From: Prevotella sp.
GTDB lineage: Bacteria; Bacteroidota; Bacteroidia; Bacteroidales; Dysgonomonadaceae
Assembly: GCA_031285625.1 (NCBI GenBank)
Contig: JAITVV010000075.1
Location: 1 to 54,565, forward strand
DNA: 54,565 nt
Direction of reading: 5' to 3'
Below the pieces are notes generated by a model. That model was not told the DNA's origin. It did not search any database and saw only the letters and a list, made by a program, of their open reading frames with translations. The position numbers and the translations under genes are program-made. This document shows positions 35,850 through 45,120 of this stretch, piece by piece; position 1 is the stretch's first letter, and every line of letters begins with the position of its first letter.

Positions 35850-37574
35850 ATGAAAAAATATTGGCATATACTAAAAAGATACAAGATAAGCTTGCTTATA
35901 AGCCCTTTCCTTGTCCTTATCACTGTGTTGTGCGAAACAATACAGCCCTGGTTTATGGCAAAGATCGTTGATGATGGTGTAATGCATCAGGACTTATCCG
36001 TAATCACCGAAATTGGCGCCTATATGGTGGGGGTATCTATTCTGGGATTAATAATCAGTATTATTAATGTGTATGTATCTTCGCGAGCGGCAATCGGATT
36101 TGGGACTGATCTTAGAAGCACTTTGTTTGAGAAAATACAACAGTTGTCATTTACCGAGATTGATAAGTTTAATTCAGCTTCACTTATTACCAGATTAACA
36201 AATGATATTACACGTATGCAGCAGGTAATACTTATGGGTATGCGGTTGATGTTGCGGTCTCCATTGATGCTGGTAATGGCTGTCTTTTTTGTCATTAAGA
36301 TTAATACCGATCTCGCTCTGATTATGATTGGGGCCATACCAGTATTAGGTATCAGTGTTTTTCTCATTTTACGAAAAGGGTTTCCTCTCTTTATGAAAGT
36401 ACAACAAAAACTGGATCAGTTGAATGCTGTTGTAAGAGAAAATCTTATTAACATACGTGTCGTAAAATCTTTTGTAAGGGAAGATTTTGAAACAAAGAAG
36501 TTTGAAAAGAGTAGTGAAGAATTACGGGATATGGTTATTAATGCATCCAATGTGGTAGTTTCTATATTCCCGGTTATGCAGCTCATTATGAATGTTTCGG
36601 TTATCGTCATTCTTTGGGTAGGTGGAGGAAAAGTAATGACAGGCGAGTTAAAGGTAGGTGAACTTATCTCTTTTGTCAATTACCTGATGCAAATACTCAT
36701 GGCGCTGATGTTGTTGTCAATGGTTATTATGAATGTGGCCAGAGCTTCAGCTTCATCAGAACGCATCCTGGAAGTCTTGAATACAGAACCGTCCTTAGAG
36801 AATACAACCGAAGGTATCGCTAACACGCATAAAATAAACAAAGGTGAAGTCATTTTCCGCAAAGTTTTCTTCCGCTATAGTGGCGGCGAAAATGATGTGC
36901 TGAAAGACATTAACTTTCATATACATCAGGGTGAGACAATAGCAGTAGTAGGTGCTACAGGCGCAGCAAAAACATCTATGCTTCAGTTGATACCCCGTCT
37001 TTATGATACTACAGCGGGTGAAGTTCTTATTGATGGTGTAAATGTAAAGGATTATAATCTGGATGAACTTCATGCCGAAATAAGAATGGTTTTGCAAAAG
37101 AACGAATTATTTACAGGTACAATTATTGAAAATCTGCGGTGGGGTAAGCCGGACGCTACCATCGAGGAAGTTGAGGAAGCTACAAAGGCTGCACAGGCCC
37201 ATGATTTCATTATGTCATTTACGGATGGATATAATACACTCCGTCTTCAAGAACTATGACCCTGTCTGCCGATTGCATAGTATTGATACGCTGGGTAATA
37301 ATAAAGACCGTAGTATCATGTAAAAGCTGACTCAGATTGTGCCGAATCTTTTGCTCCGTATCCGAATCTACCGCACTGGTACTGTCGTCAAGAATTAATA
37401 TTTTAGGCTTGCGTAGTAATGCCCGTGCAATACAGATACGTTGTTTTTGTCCCCCGGAAACATTGATGCCCCCGCGACCCAGCAGAGATCGATGCAATTG
37501 GAAAACCGGATGAACTGATAGAAAAGTCGAAAGTTTATCAGGAAATTTATAACTCACAGCAAATAGCTTTTTAA
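35850..37574 (+). pseudogene. ABC exporter half-transporter, ATPase domain broken by an internal inversion
   Basis: The ATG at 35850 (MKKYWHILKRYKISLLISPF) opens a type IV ABC exporter with six membrane helices, then an ATPase domain with Walker A GATGAAKTS and Q-loop MVLQKNELFTGT. The frame runs into a TGA at 37257-37259 soon after FTDGYNT, giving 469 aa without signature, Walker B or H-loop. Those parts (VSGGQKQR, ILILDDSTSAVD, TQRINTMQSADRV) lie reversed in 37239-37485. Turning that segment round gives an unbroken 574-aa protein ending VYQEIYNSQQIAF at the TAA 37572-37574. The Asp in place of the catalytic Glu after Walker B marks it as the degenerate subunit of a TM287/288-like pair. Confidence 0.92.
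37239..37485 (-). other. 247-bp inverted segment inside the ABC transporter gene
   Basis: Reverse-complemented, this segment encodes 82 codons from LLGRGGINVSGGQKQR to ADRVIVLEDG plus one base, exactly filling the gap between GYNT and EIDAIGKPDEL on the plus strand. The junctions share only the dinucleotide CT/AG (37239-37240 and 37484-37485); no longer inverted repeats are visible. It may be a recombination scar, a switch, or an assembly error. Confidence 0.9.
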
Positions 37575-37577
37575 GAT

Positions 37578-39350
37578 ATGGCACACGGAGATCAATATAA
37601 ACATAGCGGAAAAGCGGTGGAAGGCAAAAAAACCTTCATGAGACTGATGTCATATCTATCGAAAGATAAAAAACTATTATTGATCATTGGTTTTCTCATT
37701 ATTATCAGTATTGTGGCCAACTTACTGGGCTCATATATGATACGTCCGATCATCAATGATTATATTATACCCGGTAACTTCAACGGACTTGTAAATATTC
37801 TGCTTGTTTTGGCCGGTATATATCTGATAGGGGTAGCCGCTGTATATATTCAATACAGGCTGCTGAATAAAATCGGGCAACGCGCTGTAACCCGTATGCG
37901 TACTGATCTGTTCCGGAAGATGGAAAAACTCCCTATCAAATATTTTGACACGCATCAGCATGGAGACCTGATGAGCCGTTATACAAATGATATAGATCAG
38001 GTAAGTAACACCCTTACAGACAGCCTATCTGATATGTTGTCAAGTGCGCTTATGCTGATAGGTATTTTCGTTCTTATGATATATATAAGTCCTATACTTA
38101 CGTTGGTGACGCTTATTACCATACCTCTTATGTTCCTTAGTGCAAAGACAATTGTAAAACGAAGCAAGAAATACTTCAAAGAGCAACAGAATACACTGGG
38201 AGAAACAAACGGATATATTGAAGAAATGATCAGCGGGCAAAAGGTTATCAAAGTATTCGGTCATGAAAAGAAAGTCGAATCAGACTTTGATATACTAAAT
38301 CAGAGCCTGAAAGATAAATCCGAGAAAGCACAGTTCTATTCGGGTATGATGATGCCTGTCATGCAAAATCTGAATACACTGAATTATGTCATTATTACTA
38401 TTGTAGGAGGTCTATTAGCTATTTTCCGTGGATTTGATGTTGGGGGATTGGCAGCCTTTCTTCAATATTCACAACAATTCGGACGACCAATCAACGAACT
38501 GGCCAGTCTCTATAATAGTATCCAGGCAGCTATAGCAGGTGCGGAACGTATTTTCCAAGTTATTGACGAAGCTCCGGAACAGGAAGATGGACCAGAGGCT
38601 ATAGCCGTAAAAGATGTGAAAGGCGATCTGGAAATGAAAGATGTTTATTTCGGATATAAACCCGAGAAACTTATTCTTAAAGGGGTTTCGCTACATGCGA
38701 CACCTGGTACTAAGATTGCACTGGTAGGAGAAACAGGTGCCGGAAAAACGACAATACTAAACATGCTTCCGCGTTTTTTTGATATCAAATCGGGTGAAAT
38801 AAACATAGATGGAGTATCTATACAAAATATAAAACGTGATAACCTGCGACAATCAATGGCTATCGTATTACAAGATACTCATCTGTTTACCGGAACCGTA
38901 TGTGAAAATATCCGATTCGGAAGACTTGATGCTACTGACGAAGAGGTAATAGAAGCTGCTAAACTAACCGCTGCGCATTCCTTCATAAAACGTCTGCCAA
39001 AAGGATATCATACTCAACTGGAGAATGACGGGGCAAATCTCAGCCAGGGACAACGCCAATTATTAAACATAGCCCGGGCGGCAGTAGCCGATCCTTCTAT
39101 TTTGCTTTTGGATGAAGCTACCAGCAATATCGATACCCGTAGTGAGCTATTGATTCAAAGAGGGTTGGATAAGTTGATGGAAGGACGTACAAGCCTTATT
39201 ATAGCACACAGGTTATCTACTGTTCGTAATGCTGATAGGATTCTGGTACTCGACCATGGCCAGATTATAGAACAAGGCACTCACAAAGAACTTCTTGCCC
39301 TCAAAGGAAAATACTATTCGTTATACGAAGAGCAATTTGAGGAGTTTTAA
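37578..39350 (+). CDS. ABC exporter half-transporter, catalytic subunit
   Basis: This 590-aa protein has six membrane helices (about 35-325) and an intact ATPase domain: Walker A GETGAGKTT, Q-loop IVLQDTHLFTGT, signature LSQGQRQ, Walker B ILLLDEATSNID with catalytic Glu, and the H-loop IAHRLSTV. It starts 3 bp after the stop of the preceding ABC gene. The two would form a heterodimer exporting drugs, lipids or peptides; the substrate is unknown. With the partner disrupted, the pump should be inactive unless this subunit pairs with itself. Confidence 0.92.
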   Translation: MAHGDQYKHSGKAVEGKKTFMRLMSYLSKDKKLLLIIGFLIIISIVANLLGSYMIRPIINDYIIPGNFNGLVNILLVLAGIYLIGVAAVYIQYRLLNKIGQRAVTRMRTDLFRKMEKLPIKYFDTHQHGDLMSRYTNDIDQVSNTLTDSLSDMLSSALMLIGIFVLMIYISPILTLVTLITIPLMFLSAKTIVKRSKKYFKEQQNTLGETNGYIEEMISGQKVIKVFGHEKKVESDFDILNQSLKDKSEKAQFYSGMMMPVMQNLNTLNYVIITIVGGLLAIFRGFDVGGLAAFLQYSQQFGRPINELASLYNSIQAAIAGAERIFQVIDEAPEQEDGPEAIAVKDVKGDLEMKDVYFGYKPEKLILKGVSLHATPGTKIALVGETGAGKTTILNMLPRFFDIKSGEINIDGVSIQNIKRDNLRQSMAIVLQDTHLFTGTVCENIRFGRLDATDEEVIEAAKLTAAHSFIKRLPKGYHTQLENDGANLSQGQRQLLNIARAAVADPSILLLDEATSNIDTRSELLIQRGLDKLMEGRTSLIIAHRLSTVRNADRILVLDHGQIIEQGTHKELLALKGKYYSLYEEQFEEF

Positions 39351-39420
39351 GTTTTAATCCTTGTAATTTCTCCAGATAATAGATTGGCAGAAAAGAAGTT
39401 TTTTTATCATATTATCATAA

Positions 39421-39452
39421 AAAATAGCTGCAATTATTATTGCAGCTATTTT
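39421..39452. terminator. Bidirectional terminator between the ABC gene and ppdK
   Basis: A perfect 14-bp stem pairs 39421-39434 (AAAATAGCTGCAAT) with 39439-39452 (ATTGCAGCTATTTT) around TATT. A and T runs on both sides suit the two converging genes. Confidence 0.85.
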
Positions 39453-39470
39453 CATTATCTAATACAAAAA

Positions 39471-42206
39471 TTAGTCTTTAAATCTGATTGCTGATTGAGC
39501 AGCAGCCAGACGTGCGATTGGCACACGGTATGGAGAACAACTCACATAGTTGAGACCAACACAGTGGCAGAATTCAATAGAAGAAGGTTCACCTCCATGC
39601 TCACCGCAAATACCGACTTTCATATTCGGACGAGTCTGACGGCCTTTCGTTACTGCCGATTTAATCAGTTCGCCAACACCTTCACGGTCTATCGACTGGA
39701 ATGGGTCTACTTTCAGGATGCCTTTTTCCAGATAGATAGGAAGGAATTTACCAACATCGTCACGCGAGAACCCGAATGTCATTTGCGTTAAGTCATTTGT
39801 TCCTAAAGAGAAGAACTCCGCAGATTCGGCCAGCTTGTCAGCGGTAATAGTTGCGCGTGGTGTTTCTACCATAGTACCCACTTCGTAATGTATGCTATCA
39901 CCTGTTTCTGCAAATACTTTTTCTGCTGTAGCACGGATGATATTTTCCTGATATTTCATTTCTGTCAATGATGTAGTCAATGGAACCATGATTTCAGGAT
40001 GAGTTTCGATACCTTTCTTCTTCAGAGCCAGGGCAGCCTGTAAGATCGCGCGTGTCTGCATTTCGGTAATCTCAGGATAAGTGTTTGCAAGGCGGCAACC
40101 ACGGTGCCCCAACATCGGATTCACTTCATGCAGAGCAGATATCTTTTGTTTAACCTTACTTTCTGAAATTTGCATAGCATCCACCATTTCTTCTATACCC
40201 TTAATATCATGAGGCAGGAATTCGTGCAAAGGCGGGTCTAACAGACGAACAGTAACAGGCAGGCCTTTCATGGCAATAAATATACCTTCAAAGTCTTTTT
40301 GCTGCAAAGGAAGAAGTTTTTTCAATGCTTCTTTGCGTTCCTCTGTTGTATCAGCCAGAATCATTTCGCGCATAGCGATAATTTTATCCCCTTCAAAGAA
40401 CATGTGTTCTGTACGGCAGAGTCCTATTCCGATAGCCCCAAAGTTGCGGGCAACATCAGCATCATGCGGAGTATCAGCATTCGCTCTTACTTTCAGGCGG
40501 GTATATTTATCTGTTAGCTTCATCATTTCGGCAAAGTCAGCACTAAGTTCTGCATCTTTAGTACCTACTTTTCCGTCATATACTTCCCCGGTAGTACCAT
40601 TTATAGAAATCCAGTCTCCTTCGCGGTATTCACGATCGCCTACCATTAGTGAACGTCTCTTATAGTTGATGCGCAAGTCTGATACACCCGATACGCAGCA
40701 CTTACCCATACCACGGGCAACTACGGCAGCATGCGATGTCATACCTCCACGCGCAGTAAGAATACCTTCGGCTACTGCCATACCTTTGAGGTCTTCGGCA
40801 GAAGTTTCAATTCTGACAAGGATAACTTTCTTATTTTTATGGTGGCTTGTCTGCCATTCAGCATCATCGGCGAAGAATACGATTTGTCCGGATGCAGCTC
40901 CCGGAGATGCAGGAAGCCCTTTAGCTATAACGGTAGCTTCTTTCAGCGCTTTCGGTTCGAATATAGGGTGCAACAGCTCATCTATCTTTTCAGGTTCCAC
41001 ACGTAGCAAAGCTTCTTCTTCGGATATTAATCCTTCTTTTAACATATCCATTGCAATCTTTACGGCTGCAGCACCTGTGCGTTTTCCGCTACGTGTCTGT
41101 AGCAACCATAGTTTGCTGTCCTGTATAGTGAACTCGAGGTCTTGCATATCTTTGTAGTGAAGCTCGAGTTTCTTCTGTATTTCATTCAGGCTCTTGAATG
41201 TTTCAGGCATCACTTCTTCCAGAGACATACCTCTTTGTTTTCTTTCTTCTTCGGTAACACCCTGTTGCCTTGCCCAGTCATATGAGCCTTGCAGTGTGAT
41301 TTGTTGTGGCGTACGTGTTCCGGCAACTACATCTTCTCCCTGCGCATTGATAAGGAATTCGCCATTGAATACAGGCTCTCCTGTTGCTGCATTACGCGTA
41401 AAGGCAACTCCCGAACCGGAATTATCATTCATATTACCAAATACCATTGCCTGTACATTTACGGCTGTTCCCCATTCGGCAGGAATATTATTCAGTTTGC
41501 GGTAGAAGATAGCACGATCATTCATCCAGCTTTCAAATACAGCCATAATGGCGTTCCAAAGCTGAGTCCAGGGGTCGGTTGGGAAATCCTGCCCTGTTTT
41601 TTCTTTTATTATTTTCTTGAAACGTACAACAAGTTCCTGCAGATCTTCTGTTGTAAATTCAGCGTCTTGTTTTATCCCTTTTTTTTCTTTCAGTTCATCT
41701 ATGATTTCTTCAAATAGATCTTCATCGTCTTTTTCAACAGGCTTCAATCCCATTACAACGTCTCCGTACATCTGGATAAAACGGCGGTATGAATCCCATG
41801 CAAACCGGGGAGTCCCGCTCTTGCGTGCAATGGCTTCTACAGCTTTTTCGTTCAATCCCAGGTTAAGGATAGTATCCATCATACCTGGCATGGAAGCTCT
41901 TGCTCCCGAACGAACTGAAACTAAAAGTGGATTTTCTTCGTCTCCGAATTTTGGGCCGCCCACTACGCGTTCTATATGTTGTATTGCATCTTTTACTTCG
42001 TTTGCCAGAAGTTTAATAACATTTTCTTTTCCTTCTGTGTAAAACAAGTTACAAACTTCTGTAGTAATCGTAAATCCAGGGGGCACCGGTATGCCCATTA
42101 GGCTCATTTCAGCTAAGTTAGCTCCTTTTCCTCCTAATAATTCCTTCATTTTCGCGTTTCCCTCGGTAACTGTACCGCCAAAGACATAAACTGACTTTTC
42201 ACTCAT
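39471..42206 (-). CDS. ppdK: Pyruvate, phosphate dikinase
   Basis: This 911-aa enzyme interconverts pyruvate + ATP + Pi and PEP + AMP + PPi. The N-terminal ATP-grasp domain begins KELLGGKGANLAEMSLMGIPVPPGFTITTE. The swivelling domain holds the phospho-His in GGMTSHAAVVARGMGKCCVSG. The PEP/pyruvate barrel has GLCRTEHMFF, MLGHRGCRL and the end GICGEHGGEPSSIEFCH. Length is typical. In anaerobic Bacteroidota it works in PEP/pyruvate balance. It appears monocistronic, behind a 412-bp gap. Confidence 0.97.
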   Translation of the reverse strand: MSEKSVYVFGGTVTEGNAKMKELLGGKGANLAEMSLMGIPVPPGFTITTEVCNLFYTEGKENVIKLLANEVKDAIQHIERVVGGPKFGDEENPLLVSVRSGARASMPGMMDTILNLGLNEKAVEAIARKSGTPRFAWDSYRRFIQMYGDVVMGLKPVEKDDEDLFEEIIDELKEKKGIKQDAEFTTEDLQELVVRFKKIIKEKTGQDFPTDPWTQLWNAIMAVFESWMNDRAIFYRKLNNIPAEWGTAVNVQAMVFGNMNDNSGSGVAFTRNAATGEPVFNGEFLINAQGEDVVAGTRTPQQITLQGSYDWARQQGVTEEERKQRGMSLEEVMPETFKSLNEIQKKLELHYKDMQDLEFTIQDSKLWLLQTRSGKRTGAAAVKIAMDMLKEGLISEEEALLRVEPEKIDELLHPIFEPKALKEATVIAKGLPASPGAASGQIVFFADDAEWQTSHHKNKKVILVRIETSAEDLKGMAVAEGILTARGGMTSHAAVVARGMGKCCVSGVSDLRINYKRRSLMVGDREYREGDWISINGTTGEVYDGKVGTKDAELSADFAEMMKLTDKYTRLKVRANADTPHDADVARNFGAIGIGLCRTEHMFFEGDKIIAMREMILADTTEERKEALKKLLPLQQKDFEGIFIAMKGLPVTVRLLDPPLHEFLPHDIKGIEEMVDAMQISESKVKQKISALHEVNPMLGHRGCRLANTYPEITEMQTRAILQAALALKKKGIETHPEIMVPLTTSLTEMKYQENIIRATAEKVFAETGDSIHYEVGTMVETPRATITADKLAESAEFFSLGTNDLTQMTFGFSRDDVGKFLPIYLEKGILKVDPFQSIDREGVGELIKSAVTKGRQTRPNMKVGICGEHGGEPSSIEFCHCVGLNYVSCSPYRVPIARLAAAQSAIRFKD

Positions 42207-42434
42207 ACTGTCAAGATTTTTAAAAGGTTAGATAATATTATTAACGTGTTTTTTATGATATCAGTAACTTTTTCTTTTCTTAGACATCCTTTTTCTGGTT
42301 TTTTGAGCATCTTTTTCCCTCTTTTTCATGGTTTAGCCTGCTAAAGCTTGTGGGTAAGAATTAAAGAATCTATCTCAAAATAATCCGAAGGAGAATGTTA
42401 GTAATTTTTAAATAGTTACTTCGTATTGTGTAAA

Positions 42435-42469
42435 AAATCGATTGACTATCTGGTATAGTCAATCGATTT
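42435..42469 (-). terminator. T-tailed hairpin upstream of ppdK
   Basis: A perfect 14-bp stem pairs 42435-42448 with 42456-42469 around a 7-nt loop. Read on the minus strand it ends in six T, the form of an intrinsic terminator. It is the second hairpin after the permease gene and could stop read-through, end a short transcript, or attenuate ppdK. Confidence 0.65.
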
Positions 42470-42537
42470 CAATATTAGGAAAAAATAATCGGAAAACAAA
42501 GTATTTTAGTGTAAATTAATATGGTTATAAAACATAA

Positions 42538-42566
42538 TAAACCCGATACAACTTGTATCGGGTTTA
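42538..42566 (-). terminator. Terminator after the purine permease gene
   Basis: A perfect 13-bp stem pairs 42538-42550 with 42554-42566 around a 3-nt loop (ACT on the plus strand). It lies 53 bp past the permease stop codon. The T tail on the minus strand is imperfect. Confidence 0.7.
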
Positions 42567-42618
42567 TATGAAATTGCTAGTATTTATTCGTAAAATAAGT
42601 TGATTTAACAAATGCCGG

Positions 42619-43941
42619 CTAACCGATTACATGCATTGCATCCAATACAATTTTCAATAAGAACAGAACAGCTATAACATACACTGTGACAGATACATCT
42701 TTGAATTTCCCGGCACACACCTTAATAAACGCAAAGCTCAGCATACCAAATACTATACCTTCGGCGATGCTGTATGTGAAAGGCATAAATACGATAGTAA
42801 GGAATGCGGGTAGCCCCTCACTCATATCATTGAAATTGATTTTTGCAACTGATGATATCATAAATAGCCCGACGATAATCAGTGCAGGTGATGTAGCAGC
42901 TGCCGGAACCATCAGGAACAGTGGTGCAAAAAATAATGCCAGAATAAAGAAGAAAGCGGTGCTTACGGAAGTCAGGCCTGTACGTCCGCCGGATGCTACA
43001 CCCGATGCACTTTCTACATATGCGGTGATGGTACTTGTTCCCAGAATAGAGCCTACGGTGGTCCCCAGGGCATCGGAGAACAAGGCTCTCTTCATTTGAG
43101 GAAAATTTCCATCTTCGTCTGCAAGTCCGGCTTTAGATACAACGCCAATGAGTGTACCTACCGTATCGAACAGGTTTACAAATAGAAGAGTGAATACTGC
43201 CACGACCATATTGAATGACAGGATATGATCCCATTCGAATTGCGCAAATATGGGAGCAATAGATGGCGGTGTAGTGATTATACTACCATCAGGGAATTTG
43301 ACATCTCCCAATATAATGCCAAAAACAGTGGCTACAACTATACCAATCAGTATGGAGCCGTTAACGTTTCTGACAAACAAAACAGCAGTAATCAGAAGTC
43401 CCAGGAATGCAATCCATATACTATGTTGTGAAAAGTCGCCCAGTGCAACCAGGGTAGCCGGACTTGAGACCACTATACCTGCATTTTTTAATCCTATCAG
43501 TGTAATGAATAGGCCTATTCCGACCGGTATCGCGTCTTTCAGTACTTTTGGTATACTTTTTACTATCAGTTCACGTACATTGAAGAATGTGAGCAGAATA
43601 AATATGATTCCCTCGATGAATACGGCTGTCAGGGCAAATTGCCACGAGTATCCCATTACGCCACATATTGTAAATGCAAAGAATGCGTTTAATCCCATGC
43701 CCGGTGCCTGAGCTATAGGTATTTTTGCGTATAACGCCATCATCAGGGTAGCAAAAATAGTGGCGAGGGCTGTAGATGTGAATAGAGCATCTTTATCCAT
43801 TCCTGTGGTCGACAATATGCTTGGATTGACTATCAGGATGTATGACATGGTGAGGAAAGTAATAAGGCCGGCAATGAACTCCTTGCGTATGGTCGTATTA
43901 TTTTCTGCGAGTTTGAATGTTTTCTCTAATAGATTTTTCAT
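42619..43941 (-). CDS. NCS2 family purine permease (AzgA/PbuG-like)
   Basis: This 440-aa membrane protein with about twelve helices shows the AzgA branch features IRKEFIAGLITFLTMSYILIVNPSIL, IAQAPGMGLNAFFAFTI, VFIEGIIFILLTFFNVRELIV, VNLFDTVGTLIGV and TITAYVESASGVASGGRTGLTSV. This branch imports adenine, guanine or hypoxanthine with protons. It lies 12 bp after the DUF5020 gene on the same strand, so both are probably one operon. Confidence 0.9.
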   Translation of the reverse strand: MKNLLEKTFKLAENNTTIRKEFIAGLITFLTMSYILIVNPSILSTTGMDKDALFTSTALATIFATLMMALYAKIPIAQAPGMGLNAFFAFTICGVMGYSWQFALTAVFIEGIIFILLTFFNVRELIVKSIPKVLKDAIPVGIGLFITLIGLKNAGIVVSSPATLVALGDFSQHSIWIAFLGLLITAVLFVRNVNGSILIGIVVATVFGIILGDVKFPDGSIITTPPSIAPIFAQFEWDHILSFNMVVAVFTLLFVNLFDTVGTLIGVVSKAGLADEDGNFPQMKRALFSDALGTTVGSILGTSTITAYVESASGVASGGRTGLTSVSTAFFFILALFFAPLFLMVPAAATSPALIIVGLFMISSVAKINFNDMSEGLPAFLTIVFMPFTYSIAEGIVFGMLSFAFIKVCAGKFKDVSVTVYVIAVLFLLKIVLDAMHVIG

Positions 43942-43953
43942 TATTCTTATGTC

Positions 43954-44667
43954 TTAGAAGTTCCACTTGGCTGCAATAGTTGGATTCATATAAACCTTAT
44001 TTGTTCCTGTAATAAAGTTGTTACTTATTTCAATCTCCGTTCCTAATGCCAGATTTGAAGAAACATTATACCAGAATTGAGGTTCTGTAAGGAGGATTAT
44101 TTTTTTTCCGTCACGGTCTACTCCATGAACAGTATTTTTATCCTGCGTCCATAAGTCAAAGAAGCCATTTACGCGAACCTTATTATTAAACAAATCAACG
44201 CCCCAGGTAAATGTCCATTGCACATCATTACTTACTCTTTGGAATGCATTATATTTATAAACTAAATATGTGCTCAGCGTTAGTCCTTTTATATTTGTAG
44301 CATAAGATGCTCCGGCCATATAAGCATTTGCAATAGAAAATCCGAAATTTTCGGCTTTACCGACGCCACCATTAAACTCAACGTGAGCCATAATGGGACT
44401 CTTTCCTAATTTCAGGTCACGGGCAATCTCTAGATACATAGTTCCGATATTTCCCCGGCTCTGGTTAAAGTCTAAATCAACAAACATGAACGTAGAACCC
44501 CATTTATCCGGTTTGAACATTTCGAATGTTGCCGTGAAATAATTCTTCTCCGAAACTTTGTCTCCATGCAGGCCATGACGAGGGTCGAAATGTAACTGCA
44601 GATTCTGTGCATACACTGAAAAAGAAGACACTAGTAAGATTAAAAGAAAGAGTGTTTTTTTTAGCAT
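43954..44667 (-). CDS. DUF5020 outer-membrane protein, Tsx-like nucleoside channel candidate
   Basis: This 237-aa precursor has a signal peptide (MLKKTLFLLILLVSSFSVYAQ). The mature part is dominated by alternating beta-strand patterns with aromatic ends (FTATFEMFKPDKWGSTFMFVDLDFNQS, final YMNPTIAAKWNF), as in a 12-stranded barrel. The start with a DPRHG segment resembles Tsx-type channels. Linkage to the purine permease supports passage of nucleosides or bases across the outer membrane; this is inferred. Confidence 0.8.
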   Translation of the reverse strand: MLKKTLFLLILLVSSFSVYAQNLQLHFDPRHGLHGDKVSEKNYFTATFEMFKPDKWGSTFMFVDLDFNQSRGNIGTMYLEIARDLKLGKSPIMAHVEFNGGVGKAENFGFSIANAYMAGASYATNIKGLTLSTYLVYKYNAFQRVSNDVQWTFTWGVDLFNNKVRVNGFFDLWTQDKNTVHGVDRDGKKIILLTEPQFWYNVSSNLALGTEIEISNNFITGTNKVYMNPTIAAKWNF

Positions 44668-44835
44668 TGTTGTATTATTTATGAATTAAGATGCAAAAAT
44701 AAATAAAAAATAGTTTTAAAAACATAACTATACTTATTTAACAGAAGAAATTTATTAACAACAATTTAAGGGCTTCTGGGTATTGGCTTTTATAACTTTG
44801 TTGAATGAATTATTTCTAAAAAATTATATATTTGT

Positions 44836-44865
44836 TTTGAAATATAAAAAAATGTCATACCTTTG
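44836..44865 (+). promoter_or_regulatory. Promoter of tRNA-Pro
   Basis: A -33 TTTG (44836-44839) and a -7 TACCTTTG (44858-44865), 18 bp apart, match the Bacteroidota promoter consensus. Transcription would start near 44872, about 12 nt before the mature tRNA. Confidence 0.75.
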
Positions 44866-44883
44866 CACCGCTATAAGCAAAAA

Positions 44884-44958
44884 CGGGATGTAGCGCAGTC
44901 CGGTTAGCGCACCTGCTTTGGGAGCAGGGGGTCCCAGGTTCGAATCCTGGTATCCCGA
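44884..44958 (+). tRNA. tRNA-Pro (anticodon TGG)
   Basis: The cloverleaf is complete: acceptor stem CGGGATG with TATCCCG (one G.T), D arm GCGC...GCGC, anticodon stem CCTGC/GCAGG with loop TTTGGGA (anticodon TGG), T arm CCAGG-TTCGAAT-CCTGG, discriminator A. CCA is not encoded. A hairpin terminator follows. The accessory block begins at its 3' side, which suggests its 3' end served as an integration site. Confidence 0.96.
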
Positions 44959-44966
44959 CGATTGAA

Positions 44967-45000
44967 AAAGAGACACTTACAGAGATGTAAGTGTCTCTTT
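44967..45000 (+). terminator. Terminator after tRNA-Pro
   Basis: A perfect 14-bp stem pairs 44967-44980 with 44987-45000 around AGAGAT and is followed by ATTTTT. Confidence 0.85.
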
Positions 45001-45012
45001 ATTTTTATGGGC

Positions 45013-45029
45013 GTGACGAATCCGTGACG
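45013..45029 (+). repeat. Paired GTGACG direct repeats, 11 bp apart
   Basis: GTGACG occurs at 45013-45018 and 45024-45029, one helical turn apart, 55 bp after the tRNA-Pro gene. Short direct repeats in this position resemble integrase arm-type sites at an attachment junction. The role is inferred. Confidence 0.4.
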
Positions 45030-45120
45030 TTTCAGAATGTTAAATAATACAAACACCCTACAATCTACACCTCTATTTTACCTAATTTTCAGCTTTAGAT
45101 TTAATTGATTTTGGTTGAAT

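Larger units (their letters stand above)
42207..42618. other. 412-bp gap between ppdK and the permease
   Basis: Apart from the two hairpins at 42435-42469 and 42538-42566 I see no ORF or RNA gene. The 230 bp next to ppdK (42207-42434) must hold its promoter and leader, but I cannot identify a clear TAnnTTTG box. Confidence 0.5.

Noticed and set aside
37219-37584. Minus-strand ORF with ABC signature and Walker B motifs as a separate gene
   Set aside because: It is the inverted piece of the neighbouring ABC gene plus flanking antisense sequence; it has no Walker A and its N-terminal 33 residues are antisense to the true C-terminus.
41617-42042. Plus-strand ORFs opposite ppdK
   Set aside because: Ser/Arg-rich shadows of a long, well-conserved gene on the other strand.
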